Source of the DNA: Helianthus annuus
Lineage: Eukaryota; Streptophyta; Magnoliopsida; Asterales; Asteraceae
Reading direction: 5' to 3'
NCBI RefSeq assembly: GCF_002127325.2
Contig: NC_035449.2
Coordinates: forward strand, 78,902,693 to 78,966,692
Length of the DNA: 64,000 nt
Positions 11,425 to 21,581 of the stretch are shown here, piece by piece. Within the stretch, counting starts at the first letter, position 1. Each line of letters opens with the position of its first letter. The position numbers were made by a program, and so were the translations under genes. Under the pieces are notes generated by a model. That model was not told the origin of the DNA. It did no database searches and was given only the letters and a program-made list of their open reading frames with translations.

Positions 11425-11503
<79 letters not shown>
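11425..11503. repeat. (AT)n microsatellite, left flank of the MITE
   Basis: About 79 bp of uninterrupted AT repeats directly abut the left end of the foldback element. Confidence 0.95.
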
Positions 11504-11506
<3 letters not shown>

Positions 11507-11895
11507 GGAGAGGATAATAAGAAAACTACATCTAAATGAGAAAACTAGAAAACTAACTAAAAAAGCCTAAAAAAAGCTAAAAAACATACCAGAATTTTTT
11601 TTACAATTTTTTTTATAAAGAATCACTATTTTTTATATATAAAAAAATTTTTCAAAAAAAAAAATTGTACTGCACATGTACATTATATGTGTACTAAACA
11701 TGTGCACTATATCCGTAATAGTGCACATGTGTAATACAACACAAAAAATTATTTATTTTTTTTGAAAATTTTTTACCATGCATAAAATATAGCGATTTTT
11801 TATAAAAAATGTAAAAAAAAATTTGGTATGTTTTTTAGGCTTTTTGAGTTAGTTTTTTGGTTTTCTCATTTAAACTAGTTTTCTCATGATCCATC

Positions 11896-11898
<3 letters not shown>
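11504..11898. mobile_element. Foldback MITE (about 395 bp) inside a (TA)n tract
   Basis: Left end CAGGGAGAGGATAATAAG; the right end read in reverse is AGGGGATGGATCATGAG. The two arms continue as an imperfect inverted repeat for nearly 200 bp (shared GAGAAAAC, AAAAAGCCTAAAAAA, ACATACCA), so the whole element can fold back. No coding capacity. It is flanked on both sides by (TA)n, which recalls microsatellite-targeting MITEs such as rice Micron. The transposase family is not determinable here. Confidence 0.8.

Positions 11899-11943
<45 letters not shown>
11899..11943. repeat. (TA)n microsatellite, right flank of the MITE
   Basis: About 44 bp of TA repeats directly follow the right terminus. 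Confidence 0.95.
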
Positions 11944-11945
<2 letters not shown>

Positions 11946-12978
11946 ACTTTTTAAGAAAAGAATCCTGTGCCCTTCGAAATCACGGGTCTTGTGCTTAAGT
12001 CCTCCCCGCACACCATCATAGCTGGCCATGCATATGATGTAACCACAGAATACGTAGTATTATACTGTTAAAAGACCCATTTTAAAGGGTAATTATCCCA
12101 ATTCTAATAAGATTAGATAGTAATTAATGTTTTGTTGAGAATGCAAGTAAATACTAAAAATATGGTGATTTTGACGTAAAAGGGTGTAAACGAAGCAGTA
12201 GATAAAAGACTGAAGACATATGTGAAGATCTAAAAGGTTACGACCCTTACCTGACCCGAAGGTCGTGAATCGTAACTGCTGCCATTTATAGAGGATACAT
12301 AATCTACATTGGTAAGGCAATCGAAGGTTATGAGTCGTGGGCCTGTCCAAGTGTACGGCTGGTAAGGCAATCGAAGCTAGGATTTGGTTCTATGATAAAT
12401 AAGGATTGCGATGGACACCCTAAAAGCAAACTGGAGTTTGAGAAAAGCAAAAAAAGGGATGTAGAAAGAGGGAAAGACAATTCGGAAGAGAAAAGAAGAT
12501 GAAACAGAAAGATCTAAAGCACGAGGGAAGCATTTATTGATTCCATGGGTTATTCTTTATAGTTTTCCAATATTTGAACTTTTTTTCATGATGATGAATT
12601 TCGTTAATGTTTTGAATTTGTTTGTCATGTTTGGCTAACATTTTATTTAACTACCCGGATAAGATGATTGATCATGGATTTCTTGTTTATATGATTTTAG
12701 TAGTCTAGTATGATCAGTTCTTATGATGCATATGTGTGTATGTTGACATTGGTTATGATGTTAGTTAGGTGGTGATATTGATCTTTCTATGAGGTTATGC
12801 ATGTTAGATTCGGTATTTGCTATCTCTAGGGTATATTGACGTCTATTAGCATGGGCTTGATATTTTAATTAGTAATAGATAACTAATCGTCATAGTTGGT
12901 TAAATGTATGTTCTACTTACAGAAATGATCTAATTATAAGGGTCTAGAAACTAATTAGGGTTTTCTAAATGTCTTATC
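11944..12978 (+). other. Noncoding stretch before the outer gag, possibly its LTR/leader
   Basis: No gene. 12520-12970 is T-rich and reads like a Ty3 LTR/leader leading to the gag ATG at 12979, but I see no TG...CA pair or primer site. GGTAAGGCAATCGAAG occurs twice (12311 and 12361). Confidence 0.35.
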
Positions 12979-13362
12979 ATGGTAGTCGTAGCCAAAACGG
13001 AGGAACTGGAAGCTTTAGCCATCATGGGTGTGCCATACACTGAGCAATCAATTTTACACCATATTCGACCATCCACTACCGTTCCATCTAGCATCACTCG
13101 CCTTGCTACTCATGTAGAGACATTCCAAATCCCACGTCAGATCATAAACCTCCTTTAAACAAGTTGTCAATTCTTTGGATTTGAGGATGAAGACCCAAAT
13201 GCACACATTAACATGTTTTTACAATGTTGTGACACATTCAAAATCAATGGGGTTTCATCCAATGCTATCAAACTGCGTTTATTTCCATTTTCACTTGTTG
13301 GGAGAGACCAAAATTAGATTTTGGCCCACGAACGTGGTTCCATAACCACCTGGGATATCTTA
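12979..13362 (+). pseudogene. gag: Outer Ty3 (Athila/Tat-type) gag, piece 1
   Basis: ATG at 12979. The frame contains the retrotransposon Gag core motifs FFGFEDEDPNAHI, FLQCCDTFKINGV, AIKLRLFPFSL and GSITTWDIL, typical of Athila/Tat Gag. In-frame stops lie at 13156-13158 and 13315-13317. It is cut by Sire-1 after 13362, and the reading resumes at 20726 past the duplicated TCTTA. This is the host element for both Sire-1 and Sire-3. Confidence 0.8.
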
Positions 13363-13840
13363 TGTAGGATCGTATTTTGACCCGAATGAGTCTATCAGAG
13401 GAGTTTTGATCAGTTACAGGTGCGGAAAACAAGTAACTAACGTAGAAACAGCTAGAAATCCACTTAAATCACACTTTTGATTGATATAACAGCTTGTACA
13501 GTAAAATCTCACACCGGCAGCACCTCGGTATGGAAATCAAGAAGTCTCTCCTTATGATTTCGCTCATGGACTATTTATAGGAGAGGGGTTTCGCCCCTGA
13601 TGACACAAGAAACCCTATGAGCGAAATCAGCGTATGTGATTTCGCCCGAGTGTACACACTGGACCATATGAGCGAAATCAGCTAGTCTGATTTCGCCTGA
13701 AATCACACACATAACCCTAAGAGCGAAATCAGCAGCTATCACACATACACTTTCCTATTTTCTCGTAAAACATGCCCTAATCTAACATTCTAAGACTAAG
13801 ACTTGATACAAGACGAAGTCGACAGATGCATGCACTAACA
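13363..13840 (-). repeat. Sire-1 3' LTR
   Basis: The minus strand starts TGTTAGTGCATGCATCTG and ends CGATCCTACA. It carries TATAAATAG at 13571-13580 and four to six copies of GCGAAATCA / TGATTTCGC just upstream of it (13590-13735). Confidence 0.92.
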
Positions 13841-13851
13841 GACTCCCCCTC
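13841..13851 (-). other. Sire-1 polypurine tract
   Basis: The minus strand reads GAGGGGGAGTC immediately before the 3' LTR. The identical string precedes the Sire-2 3' LTR. Confidence 0.85.
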
Positions 13852-16001
13852 AGATGTTGACGAGTCACGGTTCGAGTCTAACAGTATCGAGTCTTTGCAT
13901 CTTCAGTCTTGATCTGTCTTTGGGCTTCACTCTCTTAATCTTTTCTTGAAGGTCTTCAGATTCCCCCTTGCGATATGCTGGCATTTCTTCAGTTCATCAG
14001 CATCATCAGCTTTAGGATCATTGTCTGACTTTCACACATAAGCTTGTCAGGATTGAATGATCTGGCTTTTCAGACTTTTTCCAGCTCAGGATCATCACCT
14101 AGCTCAATCTTTAAACCTGCAAAAACTCTACCTCATAGTAAATTTCTCTCACATACACATTTCAAAAATATGAACTTGCACTATCTCAGGCTCTTCTTCA
14201 AAACCCAAACAAAATGATTTTTCAATCTGATGAAAATACACATTTCAAAAATATGAACTTGCACTATCTCAGACTCTCCTTCAAAACCCAAACAAAATGA
14301 CTTTTCAATCTGATGAACCACTTGAAGCTTTGATAAAAAATAATCAGTTTTAAAAACAAACTCCCCCTCAAATTATACTCATCATGTTTAGCACTCAGAA
14401 TTTTGAAAATCAGCTTTTCAATATCAGTTGTCAAAAATCTTTTTGGATTTTTTAAACTTTATGCTAAAACACACTGAAAATCTTTTTGGATTTTGAAATA
14501 AAGAAACATGTAATGCAGTAAAGAAATATTTACAAGCAATATTTTTGTGAGTTCGTGTAAGAGGATCATATCAGATTTTGAGACAAGTCACCAACACCGT
14601 TAAGCTTTATTTCATTTTAAGTTTTAAACGATTCACTTAGATTGTCAGTATATTTGGTCCACTTAAATTTTCACACAAATTTCAACTGATCCGAGATACG
14701 ATGTTAATGTCTTAATTTCTTAAACTTATTCGTGTGTCCCACCACTTGAATATACTCCCGTATCCAATATTCAGTCTTACAGGTGAGTATACCACAGATG
14801 ATATCTGTAAAGGGGTTAAATTGCGAGGGCCGTGAGAGCTCAGGTCGATACTTCCGTATACGCAAAGAGATGACGGCTTCGACTTTTGGTGTGTCCCCTT
14901 TAGAGGATCTTTTGATTACAACAGCAGCGACTATCAATTTTATTGTTTCATCAGCCTGCTGAGGGCGAAGCTATATTTCAAGCTTTTTGCGGAAAGCATT
15001 ATCCGGGGACTAGGTCAGTACTTCCATACAGCAGAAGTCCCGGGATAATACCCCAGATATCACTGAGTATAAAGACCTAGTATCTCAGAATAAGGGACCT
15101 TTCAAACAAGATTTCAGGGGTTACCTATATATCCAAGAAGTTGTTACCCACAGAATAAGCAAGATTGAATTTTTAGGTTTATATCTCGTCACAATTTACT
15201 AAATGTGTAAAAACCTACCGACACATCCACAGTGAGATTGTTATCAGATTTTAACTTTCCAATTCTTTAGCATGTTGTGGCAGTTCACTGATGTGCTATC
15301 ATTTCCTCTTTTTTCACAACAAAACTCATTTTCGATTTATCATGTTTTTGGCTTTTTCAAATTTTCTAATGTTTTTGGATTTTCTGGAAATTTTCTACTC
15401 CCCCTAAAATGCAAACACATTAAGGAAATTTGAAAACAAACTGTACCGAAACATGACAGGTAACATCGAATTGCATCAAATCGCCATTCACTAGGCATAA
15501 ACAATCTAAACTCTCCCTTTCACAAACCATTTTCTCATTAAGATTTCAAAACACTTAAGTTTGTTTTAATCAAAATGATTTTTCCGGAAAATGAGTTTGT
15601 TTTAACACTTGTAGGCACTTGTAGATTAACCACATGTTAAAATTTGGGGATATGGTTCATCGTCTTGTTCTTCGTGTTATCATGTGTAGTAAATCAAGGA
15701 CATTAATCAAGTACAAATTAATGTCCCTGATTTACCGTTTTGCAATTAAGAAACCTTTGTACCACTTGTAAGAATATTCAGACAAAACCAATTATAGGAA
15801 TGTCACATCTACATAAACCATTTTACCAATCAGAATGCCGATTCCTGCTTCTCACTTACCAACCTGGAAGCTCCAGCGTAGTCCTTCAACCTGTAAAATT
15901 TTAACAATTTTCAAACATTTTCATCACAACCTTATTAATCATGAAAGATACCGATTCCTGATCCACGATTACAAACTTGGGATCTCCGGTAAGTCAGGTG
16001 T
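13852..16001 (-). other. Sire-1 3' noncoding domain with conserved block
   Basis: About 2.1 kb without a conserved frame. The part 14560-15310 aligns by eye, at high identity over most of its length, with 22440-23170 of Sire-3 and with 52330-53110 of Sire-2 (reverse complement). Landmarks are TCTCAGAATAAGGGACC, the hairpin at 14998-15049, GGTGTGTCCCCTTTAGAGG, and AAACGATTCACTTAGATTG. Frames over the block (for example 14704-14937) are not kept in the other copies, so the conservation is at the nucleic-acid level. Confidence 0.75.
14998..15049 (-). other. Conserved hairpin of the Sire 3' domain (copy 1)
   Basis: Arms ATTATCCGGGGACT and AGTCCCGGGATAAT pair at 13 of 14 positions, enclosing a smaller ACTTC / GAAGT stem. 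Equivalent hairpins at 22884-22940 and 52583-52639 have different arm sequences that still pair. Confidence 0.7.
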
Positions 16002-19000
16002 TTACTCAAAGAAAATGTCCACCCAAGCCTGACTAGCCTTGGGTGATTTCAAATCAGATTTTGTTGGGGTGTAAGTTGCTTTCTTTTTAGCGTAAAAGTC
16101 TTTTACCCCTTTCACCTTTCCATCGATCATCTTTCCGAAAATCTTCTTCACTTTCCCATTAAATGCTTTCTCAACATCAAAATTATCCTTTTCAGAATAA
16201 CCGTGATTTGAGATTTCAGCCTTTCCAAATTTTCTTTTAAAATTCTCAGTTCTCAATGGTGGAAAGTTCTCATCATCCATTGAAGGAACTGAGTTTTCAT
16301 CACTCTCATCAAACTGTGGCTCCTGTGATTTTGTGGAATCAGATTCATCACCAGATTTTACTTCAGATTTCTTAACAACCCATTTTTGGTTGTCAAGTTT
16401 CACACTTCGCTTGTAAAATCTCTTCGAACATTCACCAACTTCAAATGTTGAATTTTTGAAAACTTTAAATTTTTCAGTTGGTGGTTCGGTTTTATCAACA
16501 TTAACTTCTTTCAGTTTCCAGAAACTCCCTGTTTTGTCTTGGTCGATTTAGGACAGTTCCATGCAATGTGTCCAACTTCATTGCATCTAAAACAGGTTCT
16601 GGTTTCTTTTCTCTGAACTTCATTCTTCCTTTTCTCAGCAAGAAATTCTTGATTTGATTGTCTCCAGAATGAGCTCTTCTTTTCCTCTTCAGCAGACGAA
16701 CCTGAAACAAATTTTGTATTTTTAGAAAATTTTTCATTTTAATAGTTTTCAGGTGGAATAAAACCTAATCCTTTCCTTTTGAAATTACACTTATGATTTG
16801 ATTTCTTTTGAAAATCTGAACCATAACTGTAATTCTTTTTCTTGTTTATCCGCTGTTGAACTCTTGAAGTGTATTTTTTAGGTTTTCCATTAAGATTTAA
16901 ATCTTTTATTTCAGAAATATTAATTTCTGTCATTTTGAAAACCTTTTTGATCATGTTAAAACGAACACTTCTTATTGAAAACTCTTTATCAAAATATAAT
17001 TTGTCAGAATCATTCAAAGTATACACAACTTCAAATGTTTCATCATTCAAATTAGATTTTGACAACAAAAACTCTTTACTATAAACCCGTTTTCCCGATG
17101 ATTTTGAACTCTTTTCGGACGAACTCGAACTCCCAACTGACTGACACGAACTTTCGGACTCGGACATTGACTCTGACTCCTCATCTTTATCCAACACCTG
17201 ATCGACCACTCGTTTTATCAAATCGGACTCATGATCTGTGTCGGATGCTATGAGCGTGACGTCAATATTGTCCGGTAAAACATCGGTTATCTCGGATTCT
17301 AACTTAATATTGACCGCCTGTTTTAGTTCTTCTTCGTTAGGTTTTCTAGGCGAGTACCCTTCCCAAATCGGAGGCGGACACTTATTATAACAGACACCCT
17401 GCTTCTTACCAGTATCCTTCTTCCTCTTTGACTTTGTTTCTTCACCTTTGAACGCTTCAAAACCTTCAACTGTTGGATAAATTCTATCGATTATGTAATC
17501 ACAACTTGTGTAACTTCGCAGCAAACGTCTGATTCTCTCATTCTCAGCTGCTTCGTTATCTAACTCTTTCTTCCATTTTGCACATTCTTCTATGTAAAAG
17601 TTTATCTCTTTCTGCTTTGACATCATGGTAGCATTCATCATCTTCAAAGCTTTCTCTCTTTCAGAGTTAGTCTTCTCCAGACTATTCACATTTCTATTCA
17701 ATACATCATACGATTTTTTCAAATTCTTTACATCAAATACAACTGTTCTTTCAACTTTTCTAACTCACTAAACCTCTCATCTTTTTCTATACATTGTTTA
17801 CAAGACTCTAAACAGGTAAGAAAAGGTTTTGTGATTTCAACGATCTTCTCGACTTCAACTATCTTTTCAACTTCCACAATCTTCTCAATCACTTTGACTT
17901 CTTTCAAATCTTTTGCAGCTTTCCTCTCTTTCAGTTTCTTCAATTTTTCTGCAAAATAAAATTTAAAAGTGTCAGAAGATAAATGAGTTTTTCCAAGATT
18001 TATCTGTTCCATCTCTTCATCATCACTTGTTTCTGATGAACTGTTTTCAGATGAAATAGATCCTTCATCTTCACTTTTCTCTTCATCAGATAACACTTCT
18101 ATCCATTCCTTCAACATTTCTGGCTTTCGAACAACATGTGCAATAAACGCTTTAACATTTGAAGCAGCTGAAATAAACTTGTCCCAGCTAAAACCTTCAG
18201 CCACCTTCTCATCATCTTGATCAACAATGCAAAAATAAGCTTTCCTGTTTGCATCCTCTATCATTTTTCCATGTGCCGTTTGAGGTTCTTTTTGTTGATG
18301 CGGTTGTAAGTGATTTGTTGATAAATGGACTTCTTATAATAATCATCTTTGCCAAAAGACTCCTTTTCTCCTCTCGACTCCTGATTCTTGCATTCTCTTT
18401 TAAAATGAGCATTCTCCCTGCAACGAAAACAGACAACTTTAGATTTATCAAATCCTAAATTAGAAAGATTTGCATCCAAGAAGTCATTTCTTCCTGTAAT
18501 CAATCTAAACTTTTCTGCTCTCCTCAAAACACTCGCCAATGCCCATTTAATATCCATTAGTTCCAGCTCCTCTGCATCAATCTGGTCATAATCTTCTTTT
18601 GTGAGCATAGGATTGCCAATTCTTACGGCAATCAACCCTTCATAAGACTCTAATGCAGTGACCAGTAATCCCATATGATTCTTTAGAACTTCTTCAGAAT
18701 AATTTTGTCCATTTTGAAGATGCAGACCTACATTACACTGAATCAAATGACCATTTCCAGCAGATGCATGTTGTACATTTGGAGGATTCACATTTGAAAA
18801 TCCACTAGTGTTGACTGAGCTTGGACTAGATGTTCCGGATGAGTTTCCTGCACTTAAAGCTGTTTGAAATTTTGGACTCGCTTCAACTGTTTGAACATTT
18901 CCTTTATAGTACAGTTTGATATCTTGTTGATAACTTGAACTGTTCATTCTAGCAATTTTCTGCTGCTCAAGATGTTGTGCCTCCAGCTTCTCAATAAACT

Positions 19001-19661
19001 GTGCAATTGATAACCTGCTAAACTGTCCGAAATTCTTCAGTATCATCAGATATGTACCCCATTCCTTTTGTGGTAACGCGTCAGCAAGCTTTTCAACCCA
19101 TTCTGCTGGAGTTTTTGTAATCTTCAACTGTGACATGGTGCGTACAAGATGACAATATCTCTCAATAAGAGTCTTTGTTGTTTCACCAGGCATGCACATA
19201 AACAATTCAAACTCCTTTTTCAACAAAGCTGCTTTACTTTGTAACATTTCAGTAGTTCCTTCAAATTTCTTTTTAAGAGCTTCCCAGATAGAATAAGCAC
19301 TTTCATCATGTTGAAGCAACACAAATATATCTTCTTTAACAGCTTGTTGTAACAAATTGATCATCATTTTTTCTGCTTTATAACTCTCTCTTTCCTGTTC
19401 AGTAAACTCTGAAATGATTTTACCAACTCCCACTGAATTCTGTGGCCTCTCATATTGAGTTTCAATACTTTCCCAAGCCTTTAAATGGTTCACCTGAACC
19501 CAATTCTCGAACCATTTCTTCCATCCATGATAATCTTCAATTCCCATAAGTTTCGGGGGTTTTTACATTGTTCCGGTTTCATTCTCCATGGTCATGGTCT
19601 TAGCAATGTCAGATGGATTAGTCGAGGTTGTAGCAAAAGCATTGTAGAACTCAGTATCCAT
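16002..19661 (-). pseudogene. gag: Sire-1 Gag polyprotein, broken
   Basis: The start is probably the ATG at 19661-19659; an in-frame TAA at 19563-19565 follows, then the frame is open from 19547 to 18261. Order: Copia-type Gag core (YHGWKKWFENWVQ, LLKKEFELFMC), zinc knuckle CFRCRENAHFKREC (CX2CX4HX4C), a segment ending in VEKIVE repeats (about 17825-17890), a coiled coil (17722-17500), an acidic/Ser-rich part, KEFLLSKSNL, a second zinc knuckle at 16555-16598 read in another frame, and the conserved end SQAWVDI. Frameshifts occur near 18260, 17725, 16738 and 16450. The second knuckle places it with Sire-2. Role: RNA packaging and particle assembly. About 1100-1200 codons would be intact length, long for Copia Gag. 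Confidence 0.85.
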
Positions 19662-19689
19662 TTTTCAATGCATGTTGTTCAAACATAGG

Positions 19690-20035
19690 CACTTTGGAGC
19701 GAAATCAGGGCTCTGAGTTGACTTTGGAGCGAAATCAGGGTTCTGGGTGGCCTTTGGAGCGAAATCAGGGTTCTGAGTGACCTTTGGAGCGAAATTAGGG
19801 TTTATTGAACCCTGGAGCGAAATCAGGTGAACCTTTGGGGCGAAATCAGGGTTTAGTGCACCCTGGAGCGAAATCAAGTGGACCTTAGGGGTGAAATCAG
19901 GAATTATTGGCACCCTGGAGCGAAATCAAGTGAACCTTTGGGGCGAAATCAGGGTTTAATGCACCTTAGAGCAAAATTAGGAGGTACTTTGGAGCGAAAT
20001 CAGGGGCTTACCTTTCGAGCGAAATCAACTCAGGG
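19690..20035 (-). repeat. GCGAAATCA motif array in the Sire-1 leader
   Basis: About 13 copies of GAGCGAAATCAGGG variants (+ strand) every 25-33 bp between primer site and Gag start, usually preceded by CTTTG or CCTG. The same core occurs upstream of the TATA box in the LTR. The array is absent from the coding part. Confidence 0.85.
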
Positions 20036-20227
20036 GGTATTTTGGTCCATTTTTAGTTCGATTTTAGGTGTGAAACTTTCAGGGGTTTATCTATGGTCAA
20101 TTTCCTACAGTCTGTGAAAAATTGAGCAAGTTTTGACCGTAAAATCTCGTTCTGTTGATGAAAGAAGGTGTAGAAGTAAGAAATTTAGATGAAATTCAGC
20201 TAATCCCTGCAGAACTCCTCCTCCTGA

Positions 20228-20242
20228 AGCTCTGATACCACT
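20228..20242 (-). other. Sire-1 primer-binding site (initiator Met tRNA)
   Basis: The minus strand reads AGTGGTATCAGAGC directly after the LTR end CCTACA. The TGGTATCAGAGC core is the classical Met-tRNA primer site of plant Copia elements. Confidence 0.92.
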
Positions 20243-20720
20243 TGTAGGATCGTATTTTGACCCGAATGAGTCTATCAGAGGAGTTTTGATCAGTTACAGG
20301 TGCGGAAAACAAGTAACCAACGTAGAAACAACTAGAAATCCACTTAAATCACACCTTTGATTGATATAACAGCTTGTACAGTCAAATCTCACACCGGCAG
20401 CACCTCGGTATGGAAATCAAGAAGTCTCTCCTTATTATTTCGCTCATGGACTATTTATAGGAGAGGGGTTTCGCCCCTGATGACACAAGAAACCCTATAA
20501 GCAAAATCAGCATATGTGATTTCGCCCGAGTGTACACACTGGACCATATGAGCGAAATCAGCTAGTCTGATTTCGCCTGAAATCACACGCATAACCCTAA
20601 GAGCGAAATCAGCAGCTATCACACATACACTTTCCTATTTTCTCGTAAAACGTGCCCTAATCTAACATTCTAAGACTAAGACTTGATACAAGACGAAGTC
20701 GACAGATGCATGCACTAACA
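20243..20720 (-). repeat. Sire-1 5' LTR
   Basis: Same length and ends as the 3' copy. TATAAATAG at 20451-20460, with GCGAAATCA-type motifs upstream at 20490-20615. It would start the genomic transcript. Confidence 0.92.
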
Positions 20721-21092
20721 TCTTAGTTGATAAATTTCCAAAGAAACATTTTTGAACTTCTAAGATCAACAAGTTGAGAAAAAAATTTACTTTTCAGTAG
20801 CAAGAAGGGGAATCATTCACTGAAGCTTGGGACCGATACAAGGAGATTATATGAAAATGTCCCAATCATAGAGTCTCTTTGCCAAACCTTTTATGAGGGT
20901 CAATTTACGAAAATCTAGGCAAACCATAGATATAGTCGCCAAAGGAGTCTTTGCAGTATTAACTAACACCACTGCTTTTACACTAATGGATACATTAGTA
21001 GCAAATGTCCATGCACCCTCAAGAGCATCTAGGTCTGAAAAAATAGGCAGGTCTATACAAGGTGGAGGATGATGTCATCTTGCAGGAAAATG
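20721..21092 (+). pseudogene. gag: Outer Ty3 gag, piece 2
   Basis: Continues the 12979 gag after the TCTTA duplication: VDKFPKKHF, KINKLRKKI, then in a shifted frame QEGESFTEAWDRYKE, a standard Athila/Tat Gag signature. Several stops and at least one frameshift. Cut by Sire-3 at 21093; the zinc-knuckle part reappears at 56517. Confidence 0.75.
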
Positions 21093-21570
21093 TGTGAATT
21101 CAGGATCAGATTGAATTCTTGAGCGTTGAATGTGAACCGACACGTGATATGTGCGGAATCCAATCACGTGTGTGGATAGAACACGAGGATGTAATTGTAT
21201 CTGTTTTCCTTTGCTAATTTGACAATGTTTACACCATGAAAACAAACGGGCAGAACTTCGCCTCAAAGTTACCCAAAAGATACAAATGACAAGACCCTAG
21301 TCATCTATTTATAGGCATCCTCCATCCGGATGATACATGCTAGAGGATGGACTCCATCCAGACGGATGGGCCTCCATCCGAACGAATGGACTAAACAACT
21401 AAGCTTCATGATCCAGATAAGTATTTCCACATCCGTCCGAATGGACATATTGTCCATCCGTAAGGATTGGCTTCATCATGCATCAACTCTGTCTTTTCAG
21501 CACCGGTCTTGTGACATCTGATACAGCTACGATATGTGATTGACGCAAGCGATAGATATATGCACTCACA
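21093..21570 (-). repeat. Sire-3 3' LTR
   Basis: The minus strand starts TGTGAGTGCATATATC. TATAAATAG lies at 21304-21313. CCATCCGGATG-type motifs lie upstream at 21318-21475. The purine tract AAGGGTGAGTC follows at 21571-21581. Confidence 0.9.
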
Positions 21571-21581
21571 GACTCACCCTT

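Larger units (their letters stand above)
13363..20720 (-). mobile_element. Sire-1: gag-only Copia (Sirevirus-like) element, 7358 bp
   Basis: Two 478-bp LTRs (13363-13840 and 20243-20720) and a perfect TSD TCTTA (13358-13362 and 20721-20725). Order on the minus strand: 5' LTR, initiator-Met primer site, motif-array leader, Gag, conserved noncoding block, polypurine tract, 3' LTR. No protease, integrase, RT or RNase H frame exists in any frame between the LTRs. By eye the LTRs differ at about 10 of 478 positions. It inserted in the outer gag. Mobilisation would need enzymes from an autonomous relative. Confidence 0.9.

Noticed and set aside
19690..20035. Regularly spaced short repeats that look like a CRISPR array (also 48505-48792)
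   Set aside because: Eukaryotic retrotransposon leader; units are degenerate, occur in both orientations in Sire-2, spacers are not of constant length, and no cas gene is present.
20228..20242. tRNA-like sequence
   Set aside because: It is a primer-binding site complementary to a tRNA end, not a tRNA gene; no cloverleaf around it.
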